Assembly: GCF_011764445.1 (NCBI RefSeq)
Contig: NZ_BLPG01000001.1
Location: 2,108,001-2,172,000, forward strand
DNA length: 64,000 nt
Direction: 5' to 3'
Source: Phytohabitans rumicis
Lineage (GTDB): Bacteria > Actinomycetota > Actinomycetes > Mycobacteriales > Micromonosporaceae
In this document: positions 23,544-32,789 of the stretch, in pieces
Numbering within the stretch: the first letter of the stretch is position 1
How the letters are laid out: every line of letters begins with the position of its first letter
Program-made: the position numbers and the translations under genes
Notes under the pieces: generated by a model
Databases searched by the model: none
Told to the model about the DNA's origin: nothing
The model's input: the letters and a program-made list of their open reading frames with translations, nothing else

Positions 23544-23953
23544 CGCGTACCCAGGCTCGGCCAACGCAGCCCGCGCACGGCGACGAGAGCGCCGCCGGCG
23601 GCGATCAACAAACCGCCTGCTATGCAGGCCAACGGCCATCCGGTGGCCCAGGTCAGACCGTGAGCTCCGCCACCCGCCACACCGGCTCCAAGGCACAGCA
23701 GGAGTACGCCCAGCACCTGGCGCACCCGGCCGCGGGTGGCCACGATGGCCCCTGCACCGGCGAGTCCCACCACGGCGAGCGGCGGCAGCCACTGGATCAG
23801 TTCCCCGCCGGTGTGCTTGTCGGCGCCCGGTCCGAACGGCACCGGCCGGTAGAGCTCGGTCACCGACCAGGTCCGGGTCGCCGCGAAGAGCGCCAGCCCG
23901 GCCCCCGCCAGGCACGCGAGCACCGCCAACGCCAGCTCTCTGCCGGTCCTCAT
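23459..23953 (-). CDS. Trp-biosynthesis-associated membrane protein (TIGR02234 type)
   Basis: 164 residues with four predicted membrane helices: LALAVLACLAGAGLALFAAT, PPLAVVGLAGAGAIVAT, VLGVLLLCLGAGVAGG, and WPLACIAGGLLIAAGGALVAV. The C-terminal 25 residues are hydrophilic. Actinobacteria have such a protein between trpE and trpC; its role is not established. Its ATG overlaps the trpE stop (23950-23953, ATGA), so it is made together with anthranilate synthase. A transporter or assembly role in tryptophan synthesis would be inference only. Confidence 0.85.
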   Translation of the reverse strand: MRTGRELALAVLACLAGAGLALFAATRTWSVTELYRPVPFGPGADKHTGGELIQWLPPLAVVGLAGAGAIVATRGRVRQVLGVLLLCLGAGVAGGGAHGLTWATGWPLACIAGGLLIAAGGALVAVRGLRWPSLGTRYERATRSGDGPTAAWDALDRGDDPTLS

Positions 23954-25485
23954 CGCGCGGGCCGCAGGGTCTCGGCGGCGGCGATCGCCGCGAGCACGGC
24001 GGCGGCCTTGTTCTGGGTCTCCCGCTCCTCGGCGGCCGGATCCGAGTCGGCCACGATCCCGGCGCCGGCCTGCACATACGCCCGCCCGCCGCGGATCAGC
24101 GCGGTGCGGATCGCGATGGCCATGTCCATGTCGCCGCCGAAGCCGAAGTAGCCCACCGTGCCGCCGTAGAGCCCCCGGCGGGTCGGCTCCAGCTCCTCGA
24201 TGATCTCCATGGCGCGCACCTTCGGGGCGCCCGAGAGCGTGCCGGCAGGAAACGTCGCGGCCAGCGCGTCGAACGCCGTCTGGTCGTCGCGCAGCTCACC
24301 CACCACGGTCGAGACGATGTGCATCACATGGCTGTACCGCTCGATGGTGGCGAACTCCGGCACCTCGACCGTCCCCGGCCGGCAGACCCGGCCGAGGTCG
24401 TTGCGGCCCAGGTCGACCAGCATGACGTGCTCGGCCCGCTCCTTGGGGTCGGTGATCAGCTCGGCGGCCAGCCCGGCGTCCTGCTCCGGCGTGCCGCCGC
24501 GCGGCCGGGTGCCGGCAATGGGATGAAGCAGTGCCCGCCGCGCCGTTTCCCGAGGCCCGCCGGTGACCTTGAGGTGCGCCTCCGGCGACGACCCCACGAT
24601 GTCGAAGTCGTCGAACCGCAGCAGGTACATGTACGGGCTCGGGTTGGTGGTGCGCAGCACCCGGTAGACGTCCAGCGGGTCCGCCGTGGTGGCCCGCTCG
24701 AACCGCTGCGCCACCACGATCTGGAAGCACTCCCCGGCCCGGATCGCCTCCTTGGCCGCCTCGACCGCCTTGGGGTACGCCCCGGGCTCGGTCCGGCTGA
24801 CGATCTCCCCCAGGGGCGCGCGGTCCACTGTGGAAATCATCGGCGGGATCGGCCGGGACAGCGCCGTGGTCATCGCGTCCAGCCGGCCGATCGCGTGGTG
24901 GTACGCCGCCGCCACGCTTCCTTGATCATCGATGATGGCGTTGGCCACCAGGATGGCCGCGCCCTCGTAGTGATCCAGCACCACCAGGTCGGTCGCCAGC
25001 ATCATGCCCAGCTCGGGCAGCCCGATGTCGTCCTCGGCGAGGGTGGGCAGCCGCTCGAACCGGCGTACCAGGTCGTAGCCCAGATAGCCGACCATGCCGC
25101 CGGTCAGGGGTGGCATGCCCTCGTCGTCCGGCGCGTCCCCGGTCAGCGCCTCGATGGTTTTTTGGAGCACCGCGATCGGGTCGCCATCGGCCGGCACCCC
25201 GGCCGGCGGCGTGCCCAGCCAGGCCGCCCGCCCATCCCGTTCCACCAGCGTGGCCGCGCTGCGCACCCCGATGAAGGAGTACCGCGACCAAGCGGTGCCG
25301 GCCGGACCGGCGCCCTGCTCGGCCGACTCCAGCAGGAAGGTGCCGGGCCCGCCGGCCAGCTTCCGGTACACCCCGATCGGCGTCTCGCCGTCCGCCAGCA
25401 GCCGCCGGATCACCGGTACGACCCGGCGGGTGGCCGCCCGCGCGCGAAACGTGGCCTCGTCCGGGCTGACCGCACCGGTCGTCAT
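23950..25485 (-). CDS. trpE: Anthranilate synthase component I
   Basis: 511 residues, full length. Converts chorismate to anthranilate with ammonia supplied by the TrpG amidotransferase, which is not in this window. The chorismate-binding core has [46 protein letters not shown] and the final [14 protein letters not shown]. The N-terminal LLES-like segment (FLLESAEQG) that usually carries tryptophan feedback control is present. The ATG overlaps the hisI stop by four bases, and the stop overlaps the following membrane-protein start, making a tightly coupled hisI-trpE-trpM unit. Confidence 0.97.
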   Translation of the reverse strand: MTTGAVSPDEATFRARAATRRVVPVIRRLLADGETPIGVYRKLAGGPGTFLLESAEQGAGPAGTAWSRYSFIGVRSAATLVERDGRAAWLGTPPAGVPADGDPIAVLQKTIEALTGDAPDDEGMPPLTGGMVGYLGYDLVRRFERLPTLAEDDIGLPELGMMLATDLVVLDHYEGAAILVANAIIDDQGSVAAAYHHAIGRLDAMTTALSRPIPPMISTVDRAPLGEIVSRTEPGAYPKAVEAAKEAIRAGECFQIVVAQRFERATTADPLDVYRVLRTTNPSPYMYLLRFDDFDIVGSSPEAHLKVTGGPRETARRALLHPIAGTRPRGGTPEQDAGLAAELITDPKERAEHVMLVDLGRNDLGRVCRPGTVEVPEFATIERYSHVMHIVSTVVGELRDDQTAFDALAATFPAGTLSGAPKVRAMEIIEELEPTRRGLYGGTVGYFGFGGDMDMAIAIRTALIRGGRAYVQAGAGIVADSDPAAEERETQNKAAAVLAAIAAAETLRPAR

Positions 25486-25853
25486 CGCGTCTCTCCCTTG
25501 ACCGGAAGCTCATCGAAGAAGCACGTGCGGCTGCCGGTGTGGCACGCCGCGCCCACCTGCTCCACGCTCACCAGCACAGTGTCGCCGTCACAGTCCAGCG
25601 CCACCGACTTGACGTACTGGTGATGCCCCGACGTGGCCCCCTTCACCCAGTACTCCTGGCGGCTGCGCGACCAGTACGTCGCCCGACCCGTCGTCAGCGT
25701 CCGGTGCAGGGCCTCGTCGTCCATCCAGGCCATCATCAACACGTCACCCGACTGGTACTCCCGCACGATCGCGGCCACCAGTCCGGCCGAGTCGCGTTTT
25801 AGCCGGGCGGCTATTGCCGGGTCGAGGTCGGAGGGTCGTACGGCTGCTTCCAC
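25482..25853 (-). CDS. hisI: Phosphoribosyl-AMP cyclohydrolase
   Basis: 123 residues. Third step of histidine synthesis. The metal-binding residues are visible: DCDGD for Mg, and the zinc cysteines of DCDGD...[22 protein letters not shown] and [19 protein letters not shown] are standard. The GTG at 25853 is chosen because the homologous region starts here; upstream frame to 26291 is low-complexity. There is no Shine-Dalgarno, but an AT-rich AACAAT lies about eight bases before the start, so translation may be leaderless. It heads the trpE operon and is separated from the other his genes by about 18.6 kb. Confidence 0.93.
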   Translation of the reverse strand: MEAAVRPSDLDPAIAARLKRDSAGLVAAIVREYQSGDVLMMAWMDDEALHRTLTTGRATYWSRSRQEYWVKGATSGHHQYVKSVALDCDGDTVLVSVEQVGAACHTGSRTCFFDELPVKGETR

Positions 25854-26088
25854 CTGTCCGATTGTTCCGTACGGGTTGCGACGCCTGCCTGGGGGCTGTG
25901 CTCGGGGCGGCTTGACGGTAGGTTGTCGGTGCGCCGCCTGGGGTCTCCGGCGGGTCGCAACGAATCGACGCGACGCCCGACGCTGTTGCGCGGCGACTGG
26001 GTGGCGACGCCGAAGATCCACGCACGGGCGCACCGGGCCCACCGGCATCCGCTCGCCGGGGCCCAGCCGAGCGGACGGAGGACACTCA

Positions 26089-28701
26089 ATGCAGCCCACT
26101 CCCACACCCAGCCCCGACCCGGCCGACACCGACACGACGGCCGCCATCCCCCTTCCCGGCGGCATCCTGCGCGGACCCCTCAGCGCCGTGCCACCGGCGG
26201 CCGGAGCGCTCCTACCCGGCCAGCGCCCGCCGTCGGACCAGCCCGTGCTCAACGAGCCCACCAGCGAGCTGCCGGTGATCGTCCCGCGCACCGACCAAGG
26301 CCACAGCCCGCTCCCCCCGTACGCCTCCGAACTGATCGACTCCCCGCCCGCCGACCAGGTCTACGCCGCCACCGAGCCGGACGTCCTCACCGACCCGGTC
26401 GCGGACCCGGACCTCGACACAGCACCCTCCGCCGAGTCGGCACCCTCCCTGGACGCTGACGCTCCCGCAGACACCTCTGTGGACACGGACGCCTCCGCGG
26501 CCGCTCCCGCGGACGCCTCCGTGGACGCGGACGCCTCCGTAGACGCGGACATTGACGCCGATGCTCTCGCCGTGGCGGACGTCGAGACCGGCGCGGAGCC
26601 TTCCGTCGAGTCGGACCTTGAGGCCGACGCGGAGTTGGAGCTTGACGCGGAGGCTTCTCCCGGCGCAGCGGATTCCCCTGACGCGGTCGCTTCCGTTGAC
26701 ACGGAGGATTCCCCTGATGCAGAGGCTTCCGTCGACGTGGCCGAGGCGCTCACCGGTGCCGAAGCGGAGCCGGACGTCGCCCCCGCGGCCGACGCTGACA
26801 CCGAGGCCGAGACCTTCGCGGAGCCCGACGCCACGCTTGTCACCGACACCGACGACGTAGTCGCGGAGCCGGACACCGACGCGGAAGCCGAGCCCGACGC
26901 GCTCGCGGAGACGGACGACACCGAGGCTCAGCTAGACGCGGAAGCGGATGCCGACGACGCCGAGACCGAGACCGACACCCCGCCTGTCGCCGCAGCGGAC
27001 GAGGCCGATGCCGACGAAGACATCGAGCCCGACGCGGTAGCCGAGGCCGACGCCGACGCCACGCTTGACACCGACGACGCCGCGGTCGTGGACGAGGAGG
27101 CCGAGGCCGTCGCGGCGCCCGACCCGACCGACGACCCCGACGCCCTGGTCGCGACCGACGACAGCACCGAGGCCGACGCGGACCTGGCCGAGCCGGACGC
27201 CGCACTCGTCAGCGACTCCGAGGAGTCCCTTCTCGACGAAGGGGCGGAGGCCGACGCGGCCAGCGCGGACGCCGAAGCCTTGGTGGAGACCGACGACGCC
27301 GAGGTCGAGGACGACGCGGAGCCGGAAGCCGCCACCGAGCCAGCCGCGGCGGACACCGAGCCCGTAACCGATCCCGAGGCCGACCTAACCGGCGAAGACG
27401 CCGAGGCCGATCCCGACGCCGCAACCGATGCGGACGCCGACCTCGACGCCGCAGCGTTGACGGGGCCGGACGCCGAGGCGGACACGGCCCTCGACCCCGA
27501 CGCCGTGGTGGAGGCCGACGACGTCGAGGCTATGGCTGACCCGGACACCGAGTCTGTTACCGACTCAGCAGCCGCCCTGGACGCCGACACCGCCCTGGAC
27601 GCCGACACCGCGCTGGCCGCCGACACCGCGCTGGACGCTGTAACCGCCCTCGACGCCGACAGCGCACTCGACGCGGAGGCCGACAGCATCGACGCGGCCG
27701 AAGCCGACGCCGGCGCGACCGACCCGGATGCCGAGCCCGACGCCGACGACGTGGCGGCCGAGCCCTCCGCCGCCGTCGCCGCGTTCGAGGCCACCGAGGA
27801 AGAGGTCGACGCCGAGCCCGAGGCCGCCGCGGAGGTGGACTCCGTGCCCGAGGCGGCAGCGTCCGAAGCCGACTCCGAAGCGGACTCCGACACCGCGGAC
27901 GAGCCGGACGCGACGATCGAGCCCGAGGCCGCAGTCGTCGAGGAGGCCGAGGACGTCGCCGCGCCCGAAGGCGCCGAGGAGCCCGAGGCGGACGTAGAGC
28001 CGGACGCGACTGCGGAGCCGGAAACCGTCGCCGAGGCGGACGAGGAAGACGCTGCCACCGAAGCCGACGCGGTCATCGCGCCTGACGCCGCCGACGAGCC
28101 GGCCGACGTCGGCATCAACGGCGCGGCCATCAGTGAAGCCTGGGCGGGCCCCACCGAACAACCGACCCACGAGCCCCTCATCGAGGAGGACATCATCCAA
28201 CCGATCGACGAAATAGAAGAGCAGGAGGCCGCGCCGGAGAAGTCCGCCGACGCGTTCGACAACGACTGGTCGAGCGACAAACTGGGCACCGCCGAGCCAG
28301 CCGCGGACAAGGGACCGGACGGGGGCGACGACCACGACTGGGGCGTCCCGCCGGCCGACGACGAGTCGACCACCGTCGAGGTGGTGCCCGTAGCCGCCGC
28401 CGCACCGCTCAAGCCGGGTGACATCGCCGAGGCGCCGATCGCGATCTGGAGCGAGGAAGCCGCGGACCGGTTCCGCGAGGACTGGCACCAGGTGAAGGCG
28501 TTGTTCGTCGACGAGCCCGAGGCCGCCGTGGCCCAGGCGCAGGCCCTGGTCGCGAACGCGGTGAACACGCTCGCCGAGCGTCTGCTGGCAGAGCAGGTCG
28601 ATCTCGACCCGCGCCGGCAGGCCGAGAGCCCCGACACCGAGGCCCTGCGGATGGCGATGCGCCGCTACCGCGACTTCCTCGACCGGGTGCTCGCCCTCTG
28701 A
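26089..28701 (+). CDS. Giant Ala/Asp/Glu low-complexity acidic protein with conserved-looking C-terminal domain
   Basis: 870 residues from ATG 26089 (GGAGG at 26076-26080). Residues 1-110 are Pro/Thr-rich. About 110-680 is almost only Ala, Asp, Glu, Val, Thr, Ser and Pro in irregular DADA/EAD units, with a clear block of six 18-base tandem repeats at 27574-27681 ([36 protein letters not shown]). There is virtually no Lys or aromatic residue there. The last 95 residues are different: [25 protein letters not shown]...[13 protein letters not shown]...[16 protein letters not shown], a helical domain. No signal peptide or membrane helix. The protein must be highly negatively charged and largely disordered. 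Function unknown; DNA mimicry, polyvalent cation binding or an entropic spacer are only ideas. Divergent from hisI. Confidence 0.85.
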   Translation: MQPTPTPSPDPADTDTTAAIPLPGGILRGPLSAVPPAAGALLPGQRPPSDQPVLNEPTSELPVIVPRTDQGHSPLPPYASELIDSPPADQVYAATEPDVLTDPVADPDLDTAPSAESAPSLDADAPADTSVDTDASAAAPADASVDADASVDADIDADALAVADVETGAEPSVESDLEADAELELDAEASPGAADSPDAVASVDTEDSPDAEASVDVAEALTGAEAEPDVAPAADADTEAETFAEPDATLVTDTDDVVAEPDTDAEAEPDALAETDDTEAQLDAEADADDAETETDTPPVAAADEADADEDIEPDAVAEADADATLDTDDAAVVDEEAEAVAAPDPTDDPDALVATDDSTEADADLAEPDAALVSDSEESLLDEGAEADAASADAEALVETDDAEVEDDAEPEAATEPAAADTEPVTDPEADLTGEDAEADPDAATDADADLDAAALTGPDAEADTALDPDAVVEADDVEAMADPDTESVTDSAAALDADTALDADTALAADTALDAVTALDADSALDAEADSIDAAEADAGATDPDAEPDADDVAAEPSAAVAAFEATEEEVDAEPEAAAEVDSVPEAAASEADSEADSDTADEPDATIEPEAAVVEEAEDVAAPEGAEEPEADVEPDATAEPETVAEADEEDAATEADAVIAPDAADEPADVGINGAAISEAWAGPTEQPTHEPLIEEDIIQPIDEIEEQEAAPEKSADAFDNDWSSDKLGTAEPAADKGPDGGDDHDWGVPPADDESTTVEVVPVAAAAPLKPGDIAEAPIAIWSEEAADRFREDWHQVKALFVDEPEAAVAQAQALVANAVNTLAERLLAEQVDLDPRRQAESPDTEALRMAMRRYRDFLDRVLAL

Positions 28702-28717
28702 CCCACCGCGCCGCAGC

Positions 28718-28769
28718 GATCGTGGTGACTAATTGCCCCTCCAAGGGCAGCTAGTCACCACGATCCTTT
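28718..28769 (+). terminator. Hairpin plus T-tract after acidic-protein gene
   Basis: Arms GATCGTGGTGACTA (28718-28731) and TAGTCACCACGATC (28752-28765), with an inner GCCCT/AGGGC pairing, followed by TTTT. A classical intrinsic terminator shape, unusual in this window because it has a T-tract. Confidence 0.75.
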
Positions 28770-28820
28770 TGTGCCGAGATCCTTTTGCGCCAAGGACAGC
28801 CTCTGAGCCGCCACGGCCTC

Positions 28821-28906
28821 GCCGATCAAGGCATTCCACGTCGATCAAGGGCAACCGGCCGTGGAAAAGAGATCAAAGCACGACCCTTCGCCCTTGATCG
28901 ACGGAA
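28821..28906. repeat. Compound hairpin repeat, copy B
   Basis: Arms GTCGATCAAGGGC (28840) and GCCCTTGATCGAC (ending 28903); the loop contains GAGATCAAAG, i.e. inverted relative to copies A, C and D. A G-rich tract of about 90 bases (GGGGCCGGGA-like words) follows to 29003. The element's arm supplies the stop codon of the nucleotidyltransferase gene. Confidence 0.75.
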
Positions 28907-29807
28907 AGAGGCGGTCTGCTCGACGGACGAGGGGCCGGGAAGAGGGCCGGGACGAGGGGCACGGGGGACGGCTAGAAGGCGGGGACGGGGGAGGGGTGGG
29001 GGTTAGTTGGGAGAGGTAGCGCGGGAGGCGGCCGTCCAGCAGGGCGCCAGCCAGGTCCTCGCCCGCGGTCGGGGCCAGCTGGTTGGCGTACGGGCGGATC
29101 AGGGTGACCGTGCCGGTGACCAGGCGGCGGGCGGCGGCGTACACCTGGAAGGGTGCGGCTGCCGCGAGCCCGAGGCAGGTCAGCATGTCGTCGCGGTAGC
29201 CCGCGGGCGCGACCCGGAAGCCCAGCGCGGCGTCGAGCGCCGACCGGCGGCCGGCGACGGTGACCGCGGGGTTGGCGAGCCGGAGTACGGACGGGCAGAG
29301 CCGGGCCAGGTCGGTGGCCGCGAAGCGGGCGCCGAGGTCGTCCCCGGCGGCGTACGCGCCGGCGACCTTGCCCAGGCCGGCGACGAGGTCTTCCAGCGCG
29401 GGGTCGCCGGCGGGCTGGCGGATCTCGGTGACGTCGAGCCGGTCGCGCCACTCCTCGGCGGCCCACAGCAGGCGGGCCGGCGCGACCACGGGCAGGCCGA
29501 ACGCCCAGTCGGCGGGCGCGGACACGTGCGCGTACCAGCTGGTGGTGTCGCTGACCGCGACGGACAGGTGCACCAGCCGCCCGCCGGCCTCCACCAGGTA
29601 CGCCGGGTACGACTGCCGCGGCGGGCCGTCCACCAGCACGTCGAGGTCGACGTCGCTGTAGGTGGTGGCCTCGTCCCGGGCGTAGCTGCCACGCAGGAGG
29701 ACGCCTACGACGGGTGGACCGGTTGACGTCCGCAACCGGTCCACCCAGTCTCCCAGGAACCCGGTGTCGAGCACGGGCAGTTCGATCACCGCGTCATCGT
29801 GCCGCAT
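28845..29807 (-). CDS. Nucleotidyltransferase-fold protein with repeat-derived C-terminal tail
   Basis: 320 residues as read. The N-terminal domain has the polymerase-beta-type motif GSYARDEATTYSDVDLDVLV (GS...D-x-D), typical of small nucleotidyltransferases including antibiotic-modifying and toxin-like MNT proteins; residues 90-270 are helical and Ala-rich. Homologous-looking sequence ends around RLPRYLSQLT (residue 270). The last 50 residues come from the Pro/Ser-coding GC tract and hairpin copy B and end SIKGEGSCFDLFSTAGCP, so the natural C-terminus has probably been extended by the repeat. Start ATG 29807; GTG 29789 is an alternative. The target is unknown. It lies 24 bases after the aldo-keto reductase stop on the same strand. 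Confidence 0.75.
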   Translation of the reverse strand: MRHDDAVIELPVLDTGFLGDWVDRLRTSTGPPVVGVLLRGSYARDEATTYSDVDLDVLVDGPPRQSYPAYLVEAGGRLVHLSVAVSDTTSWYAHVSAPADWAFGLPVVAPARLLWAAEEWRDRLDVTEIRQPAGDPALEDLVAGLGKVAGAYAAGDDLGARFAATDLARLCPSVLRLANPAVTVAGRRSALDAALGFRVAPAGYRDDMLTCLGLAAAAPFQVYAAARRLVTGTVTLIRPYANQLAPTAGEDLAGALLDGRLPRYLSQLTPTPPPSPPSSRPPCPSSRPSSRPLVRRADRLFPSIKGEGSCFDLFSTAGCP

Positions 29808-29831
29808 GCCCGATCCGGTGGCAATGCATCC

Positions 29832-30830
29832 TCAGTGTCCGATGAATCGCATTGCTGCCTCAGCGTACCGTTCTCCGGCAACCGCGCCAGTGGGCACCGC
29901 GGCCGACAACCGCGCGAGCTGCGACGGCGTCAGCGAAACAGCGGCGGCCGCGGCGTTCTCCTCCAGGTAGCGCACGCGCTTGGTACCGGGAATCGCCACC
30001 ACGTCCGCACCCTGCGCCAGCACCCAGGCGAGCGCGGCCTGCGCGGGCGTGCAGCCGATCTCCGCGGCCGCCGCGCGGACCTCTTCGACGAGGGCGAGGT
30101 TCGCGGGCAGGTTCTCCGCCGAGAAGCGCGGCGCGCCGGTGGCGCGATAATCCCCCGCGCCCAGCTGCGCGGTACCGGAGATCGTGCCGGTGAGCAGGCC
30201 GCGACCGACCGGGGAGTACGCGACGAGCGCGACCCCCAGTTCCCGGCAGGTGGCCAGCATCTCGCCCTCGACGTCGCGGCTGAACAGCGAGTACTCCATC
30301 TGCACCGCCGCGATCGGGTGTACGGCGTGGGCCGCCCGCAGCGTCGCCGGGCTCACCTCGGACAGGCCCAGGTGGCGCACCTTGCCGGCCGCGACGAGCG
30401 CCGCCATCGCGCCGACGGTGTCCTCGATCGGGGTCTCGGGGTCGCGCCGGTGCAGGTAGTACAGGTCGATGGTGTCGATGCCGAGCCGGCCGAGGGAGGC
30501 GTCGCAGGCTTGCGCGGCCCATCCGGGGCTGCTGTCGACCCGTACGCCGGGCACCGCCGAGTGGGTCGCGCCGGGTGGCATCCGGATGCCGAACTTGGTG
30601 GCCAGGTACACCTCGCCGCGCCGGGCCCGCACGACCGGGGCGAGCAGCCGCTCGTTGGCGCCCGCGCCGTACGCGTCGGAGGTGTCCAGGTGGTTGACGC
30701 CCAGGTCGAGCGCCCGGTGCAGGGTGCGGGTCGACTCGGCGTCGTCGGCCGGGCCGTACGCGATGCTCATGCCCATGCACCCGAGGCCGACCGCGGCGAC
30801 CTGGGCGTCGGCGATCCGGCGGGTCAGCAC
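29832..30830 (-). CDS. Aldo/keto reductase
   Basis: 332 residues. NADPH-dependent (beta/alpha)8 reductase. The catalytic tetrad can be read: Asp and Tyr in HLDTSDAYG, Lys in LATKFG, His in DLYYLHRRD. The C-terminal cofactor-binding part has [19 protein letters not shown]. It closely resembles the actinobacterial group that follows a MerR regulator, which acts on aldehydes or aromatic ketones. The GTG at 30830 overlaps the end of the merR gene by seven bases, so both belong to one operon driven by the MerR-type promoter at 31199-31229. Confidence 0.92.
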   Translation of the reverse strand: MLTRRIADAQVAAVGLGCMGMSIAYGPADDAESTRTLHRALDLGVNHLDTSDAYGAGANERLLAPVVRARRGEVYLATKFGIRMPPGATHSAVPGVRVDSSPGWAAQACDASLGRLGIDTIDLYYLHRRDPETPIEDTVGAMAALVAAGKVRHLGLSEVSPATLRAAHAVHPIAAVQMEYSLFSRDVEGEMLATCRELGVALVAYSPVGRGLLTGTISGTAQLGAGDYRATGAPRFSAENLPANLALVEEVRAAAAEIGCTPAQAALAWVLAQGADVVAIPGTKRVRYLEENAAAAAVSLTPSQLARLSAAVPTGAVAGERYAEAAMRFIGH

Positions 30831-31186
30831 AGCTCCTGCTCCATCTTCCCGTACACGTCGATCTTGTAGTTGAGGACCTTGAGGTCCTCCTCCAGCTCGG
30901 CGATCCGGGTAAGTACCCGGTCCCGGTGCTGCTCGAAGAGCCTGCGGCGGGCACCGAGCGTGCCGTCGCCCTCCCGGGCCAGCTCGGCATAGCGACGCAT
31001 GTCACGCACCGGCATCCCGGTACGGCGCAGCCGGGTGAGCAGGAGCAGCCAGTCCACGTCCTGCTGGGTGTAGCGGCGGCGCCCGGCCGAGTCCCGCCCG
31101 ACCGGCTCGACCAGCCCTTCCTGCTCGTACCAGCGCAGCGTGTAGGTGGTGAGTCCGACCTGCCCCGCCGCTTCGCTCACGGTCAT
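30824..31186 (-). CDS. MerR-family regulator of the aldo/keto reductase
   Basis: 120 residues. N-terminal winged helix [25 protein letters not shown] followed by [24 protein letters not shown], then a dimerising coiled coil ([29 protein letters not shown]). There are no metal-binding cysteines, apart from a terminal one, so it is probably a small-molecule or stress sensor. ATG 31186 is preferred over 31192 because GGAGG then lies seven bases upstream. It most likely controls its own operon through the dyad in the 19-base spacer upstream. Confidence 0.9.
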   Translation of the reverse strand: MTVSEAAGQVGLTTYTLRWYEQEGLVEPVGRDSAGRRRYTQQDVDWLLLLTRLRRTGMPVRDMRRYAELAREGDGTLGARRRLFEQHRDRVLTRIAELEEDLKVLNYKIDVYGKMEQELC

Positions 31187-31198
31187 CGTCATGCCTCC

Positions 31199-31229
31199 AG
31201 AGTTCCAGTTCGAGCGCACTCGAAGTCAA
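31199..31229 (-). promoter_or_regulatory. MerR-type promoter/operator with 19-bp spacer
   Basis: On the minus strand a -35 TTGACT (31229-31224) and a weak -10 AACTCT (31204-31199) are 19 bases apart. The spacer carries the dyad TTCGAGTGCGCTCGAA (31224-31209). Overlong spacers with a central dyad are the hallmark of MerR-activated promoters, and the first gene downstream encodes the MerR protein itself. Confidence 0.75.
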
Positions 31230-31237
31230 GCCTGACG

Positions 31238-31276
31238 TTGCCCACGGACAAGATTTCATCTAGCGTTGAGTTCAAC
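31238..31276 (+). promoter_or_regulatory. ABC-operon promoter with GTTGAGTTCAAC operator
   Basis: TTGCCC at 31238-31243, 17 bases, then TAGCGT at 31261-31266. The perfect 12-bp palindrome GTTGAGTTCAAC at 31265-31276 overlaps the -10 end and the start site. The third gene of the operon encodes a TetR repressor, the likely ligand (inference). Confidence 0.6.
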
Positions 31277-31314
31277 GGGTGATGAGTTTCTTCGGAGGCC
31301 CAGAGGAGGGCACC

Positions 31315-32034
31315 ATGACCAGTGCGATCGAGGTACGGGACCTCGTCGTCGAGCGCGGAAAAAGAACCGTCCTGCACGGGCTCTCCTGCACGATCCCGCG
31401 CGGCAGCGTGACCGGGCTGCTCGGTCCGAGCGGCAGCGGCAAGACCACCCTCATGCGCGCCATCGTGGGCGTGCAGATCGTCAAGTCCGGGTCGATCACC
31501 GTGCTCGGCCTGCCGGCCGGGGCGCCGCCGCTGCGCCGCACGGTGGGCTACCTGACCCAGGCGCCGAGCGTGTACGCGGACCTGACCGTCCGGGAGAACG
31601 CGCGCTACTTCGCCGCGCTGTACGGCTACGGCGCCGACGTCGCCGACCGCGCGATCGCCGACGTCGGGCTGGCCAAGGCGGCCGGCCAGCTGGTCGGCAC
31701 CCTCTCCGGCGGCCAGCGCAGCCGGGCGTCGCTGGCCTGCGCGATCCTCGGCAAGCCGGAGGTGCTGGTCCTGGACGAGCCGACCGTCGGACAGGACCCG
31801 GTGCTGCGCGACGAGTTGTGGCGGCAGTTCCACGAGCTGGCGGCGGCCGGCACCACGATCCTGGTCTCCAGCCACGTGATGGACGAGGCCGGCCGGTGCG
31901 AGCGGCTGCTGCTGATCCGGGAGGGCCGGCTCATCGCCGACGACACCCCCGCGGAGGTACGGGCGTCCGCCGGCACCGACGACCTCGACGAGGCGTTCCT
32001 GCGCCTGATCCGGGCCCAGGAGGTGCCGGCGTGA
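31315..32034 (+). CDS. ABC transporter ATP-binding protein (ABC-2 type)
   Basis: 239 residues. Walker A GPSGSGKTT, Q-loop YLTQAPS, signature LSGGQRSR, Walker B VLVLDEPT and switch SSHVMDE are all intact. The ATG is preceded by GAGGAGGG. It is followed without a gap by a membrane partner (GTGA overlap at 32031-32034) and a TetR gene, the pattern of a drug- or lipid-export ABC-2 system under substrate-inducible repression. The substrate is unknown. Confidence 0.93.
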   Translation: MTSAIEVRDLVVERGKRTVLHGLSCTIPRGSVTGLLGPSGSGKTTLMRAIVGVQIVKSGSITVLGLPAGAPPLRRTVGYLTQAPSVYADLTVRENARYFAALYGYGADVADRAIADVGLAKAAGQLVGTLSGGQRSRASLACAILGKPEVLVLDEPTVGQDPVLRDELWRQFHELAAAGTTILVSSHVMDEAGRCERLLLIREGRLIADDTPAEVRASAGTDDLDEAFLRLIRAQEVPA

Positions 32035-32768
32035 ACGCGCGCATCCTCGCCGTCACCACCACCCGCATCCTGCGGCAGCTCTCGCACGACCGGCGCACGA
32101 TCGGCCTGCTGATCGGCGTACCGCTGCTGCTGCTGACGCTGCTCTACTTCATGTTCGACGACCAGCCGCCCGTCTTCGACCGGATCGCGCTGATCATGCT
32201 CGGGGTCTTCCCGTTCATCGTGATGTTCCTGGTGACCAGCATCGCGATGCTGCGCGAGCGCACCACGGGCACGCTGGAGCGGCTGCTGACCACTCCGCTG
32301 GGCAAGGTGGACCTGCTCTTCGGGTACGGGATCGCGTTCGGCCTCGCGGCCGCCCTCCAAGCGGCGGTGGCGGCGGGCGTCTCGTACTGGCTGTTCGGGT
32401 TGGACACCCGGGGCAGCGCCGGGCTCGTCATCCTGATCGCGGTGATCAACGCCGTGCTCGGCGTGGCGCTCGGCCTGCTCTGCAGCGCTTTCGCGCAGAC
32501 TGAGTTCCAGGCCGTACAGTTCTTGCCGGTCGTGGCGTTCCCGCAGATCATGCTCTGCGGTCTGTTCGTGGCTCGGGATCAGATGGTGGGCTGGCTGGAG
32601 GCGATCAGTAACGTGCTGCCGCTGTCGTACGCGGTGGAGGCGCTCCAAGAGGTCGGCGTGCACTCCGATCCCACCGGCACCATGTGGCGGGACGTGGCGG
32701 TCGTCGGGGGCTGCGTGCTGGTGGCGCTCGTCCTGGCCGCCGCCACGCTCCGGCGGCGCACGGCCTGA
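32031..32768 (+). CDS. ABC-2 type transporter permease
   Basis: 245 residues with six predicted membrane helices: IGLLIGVPLLLLTLLYFMF, MLGVFPFIVMFLVTSIAML, the region around YGIAFGLAAALQAAVAAGV, VILIAVINAVLGVALGLLC, VQFLPVVAFPQIMLCGLFV, and the C-terminal VLVALVLAAATL. RERTTGTLERLLTTPL is the standard cytoplasmic ABC-2 coupling motif. GTG start overlaps the ATPase stop. Probably works as a homodimer with two ATPase subunits. Confidence 0.92.
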   Translation: MNARILAVTTTRILRQLSHDRRTIGLLIGVPLLLLTLLYFMFDDQPPVFDRIALIMLGVFPFIVMFLVTSIAMLRERTTGTLERLLTTPLGKVDLLFGYGIAFGLAAALQAAVAAGVSYWLFGLDTRGSAGLVILIAVINAVLGVALGLLCSAFAQTEFQAVQFLPVVAFPQIMLCGLFVARDQMVGWLEAISNVLPLSYAVEALQEVGVHSDPTGTMWRDVAVVGGCVLVALVLAAATLRRRTA

Positions 32769-32789
32769 CGTACTCGGGTAGGGGCGCAC

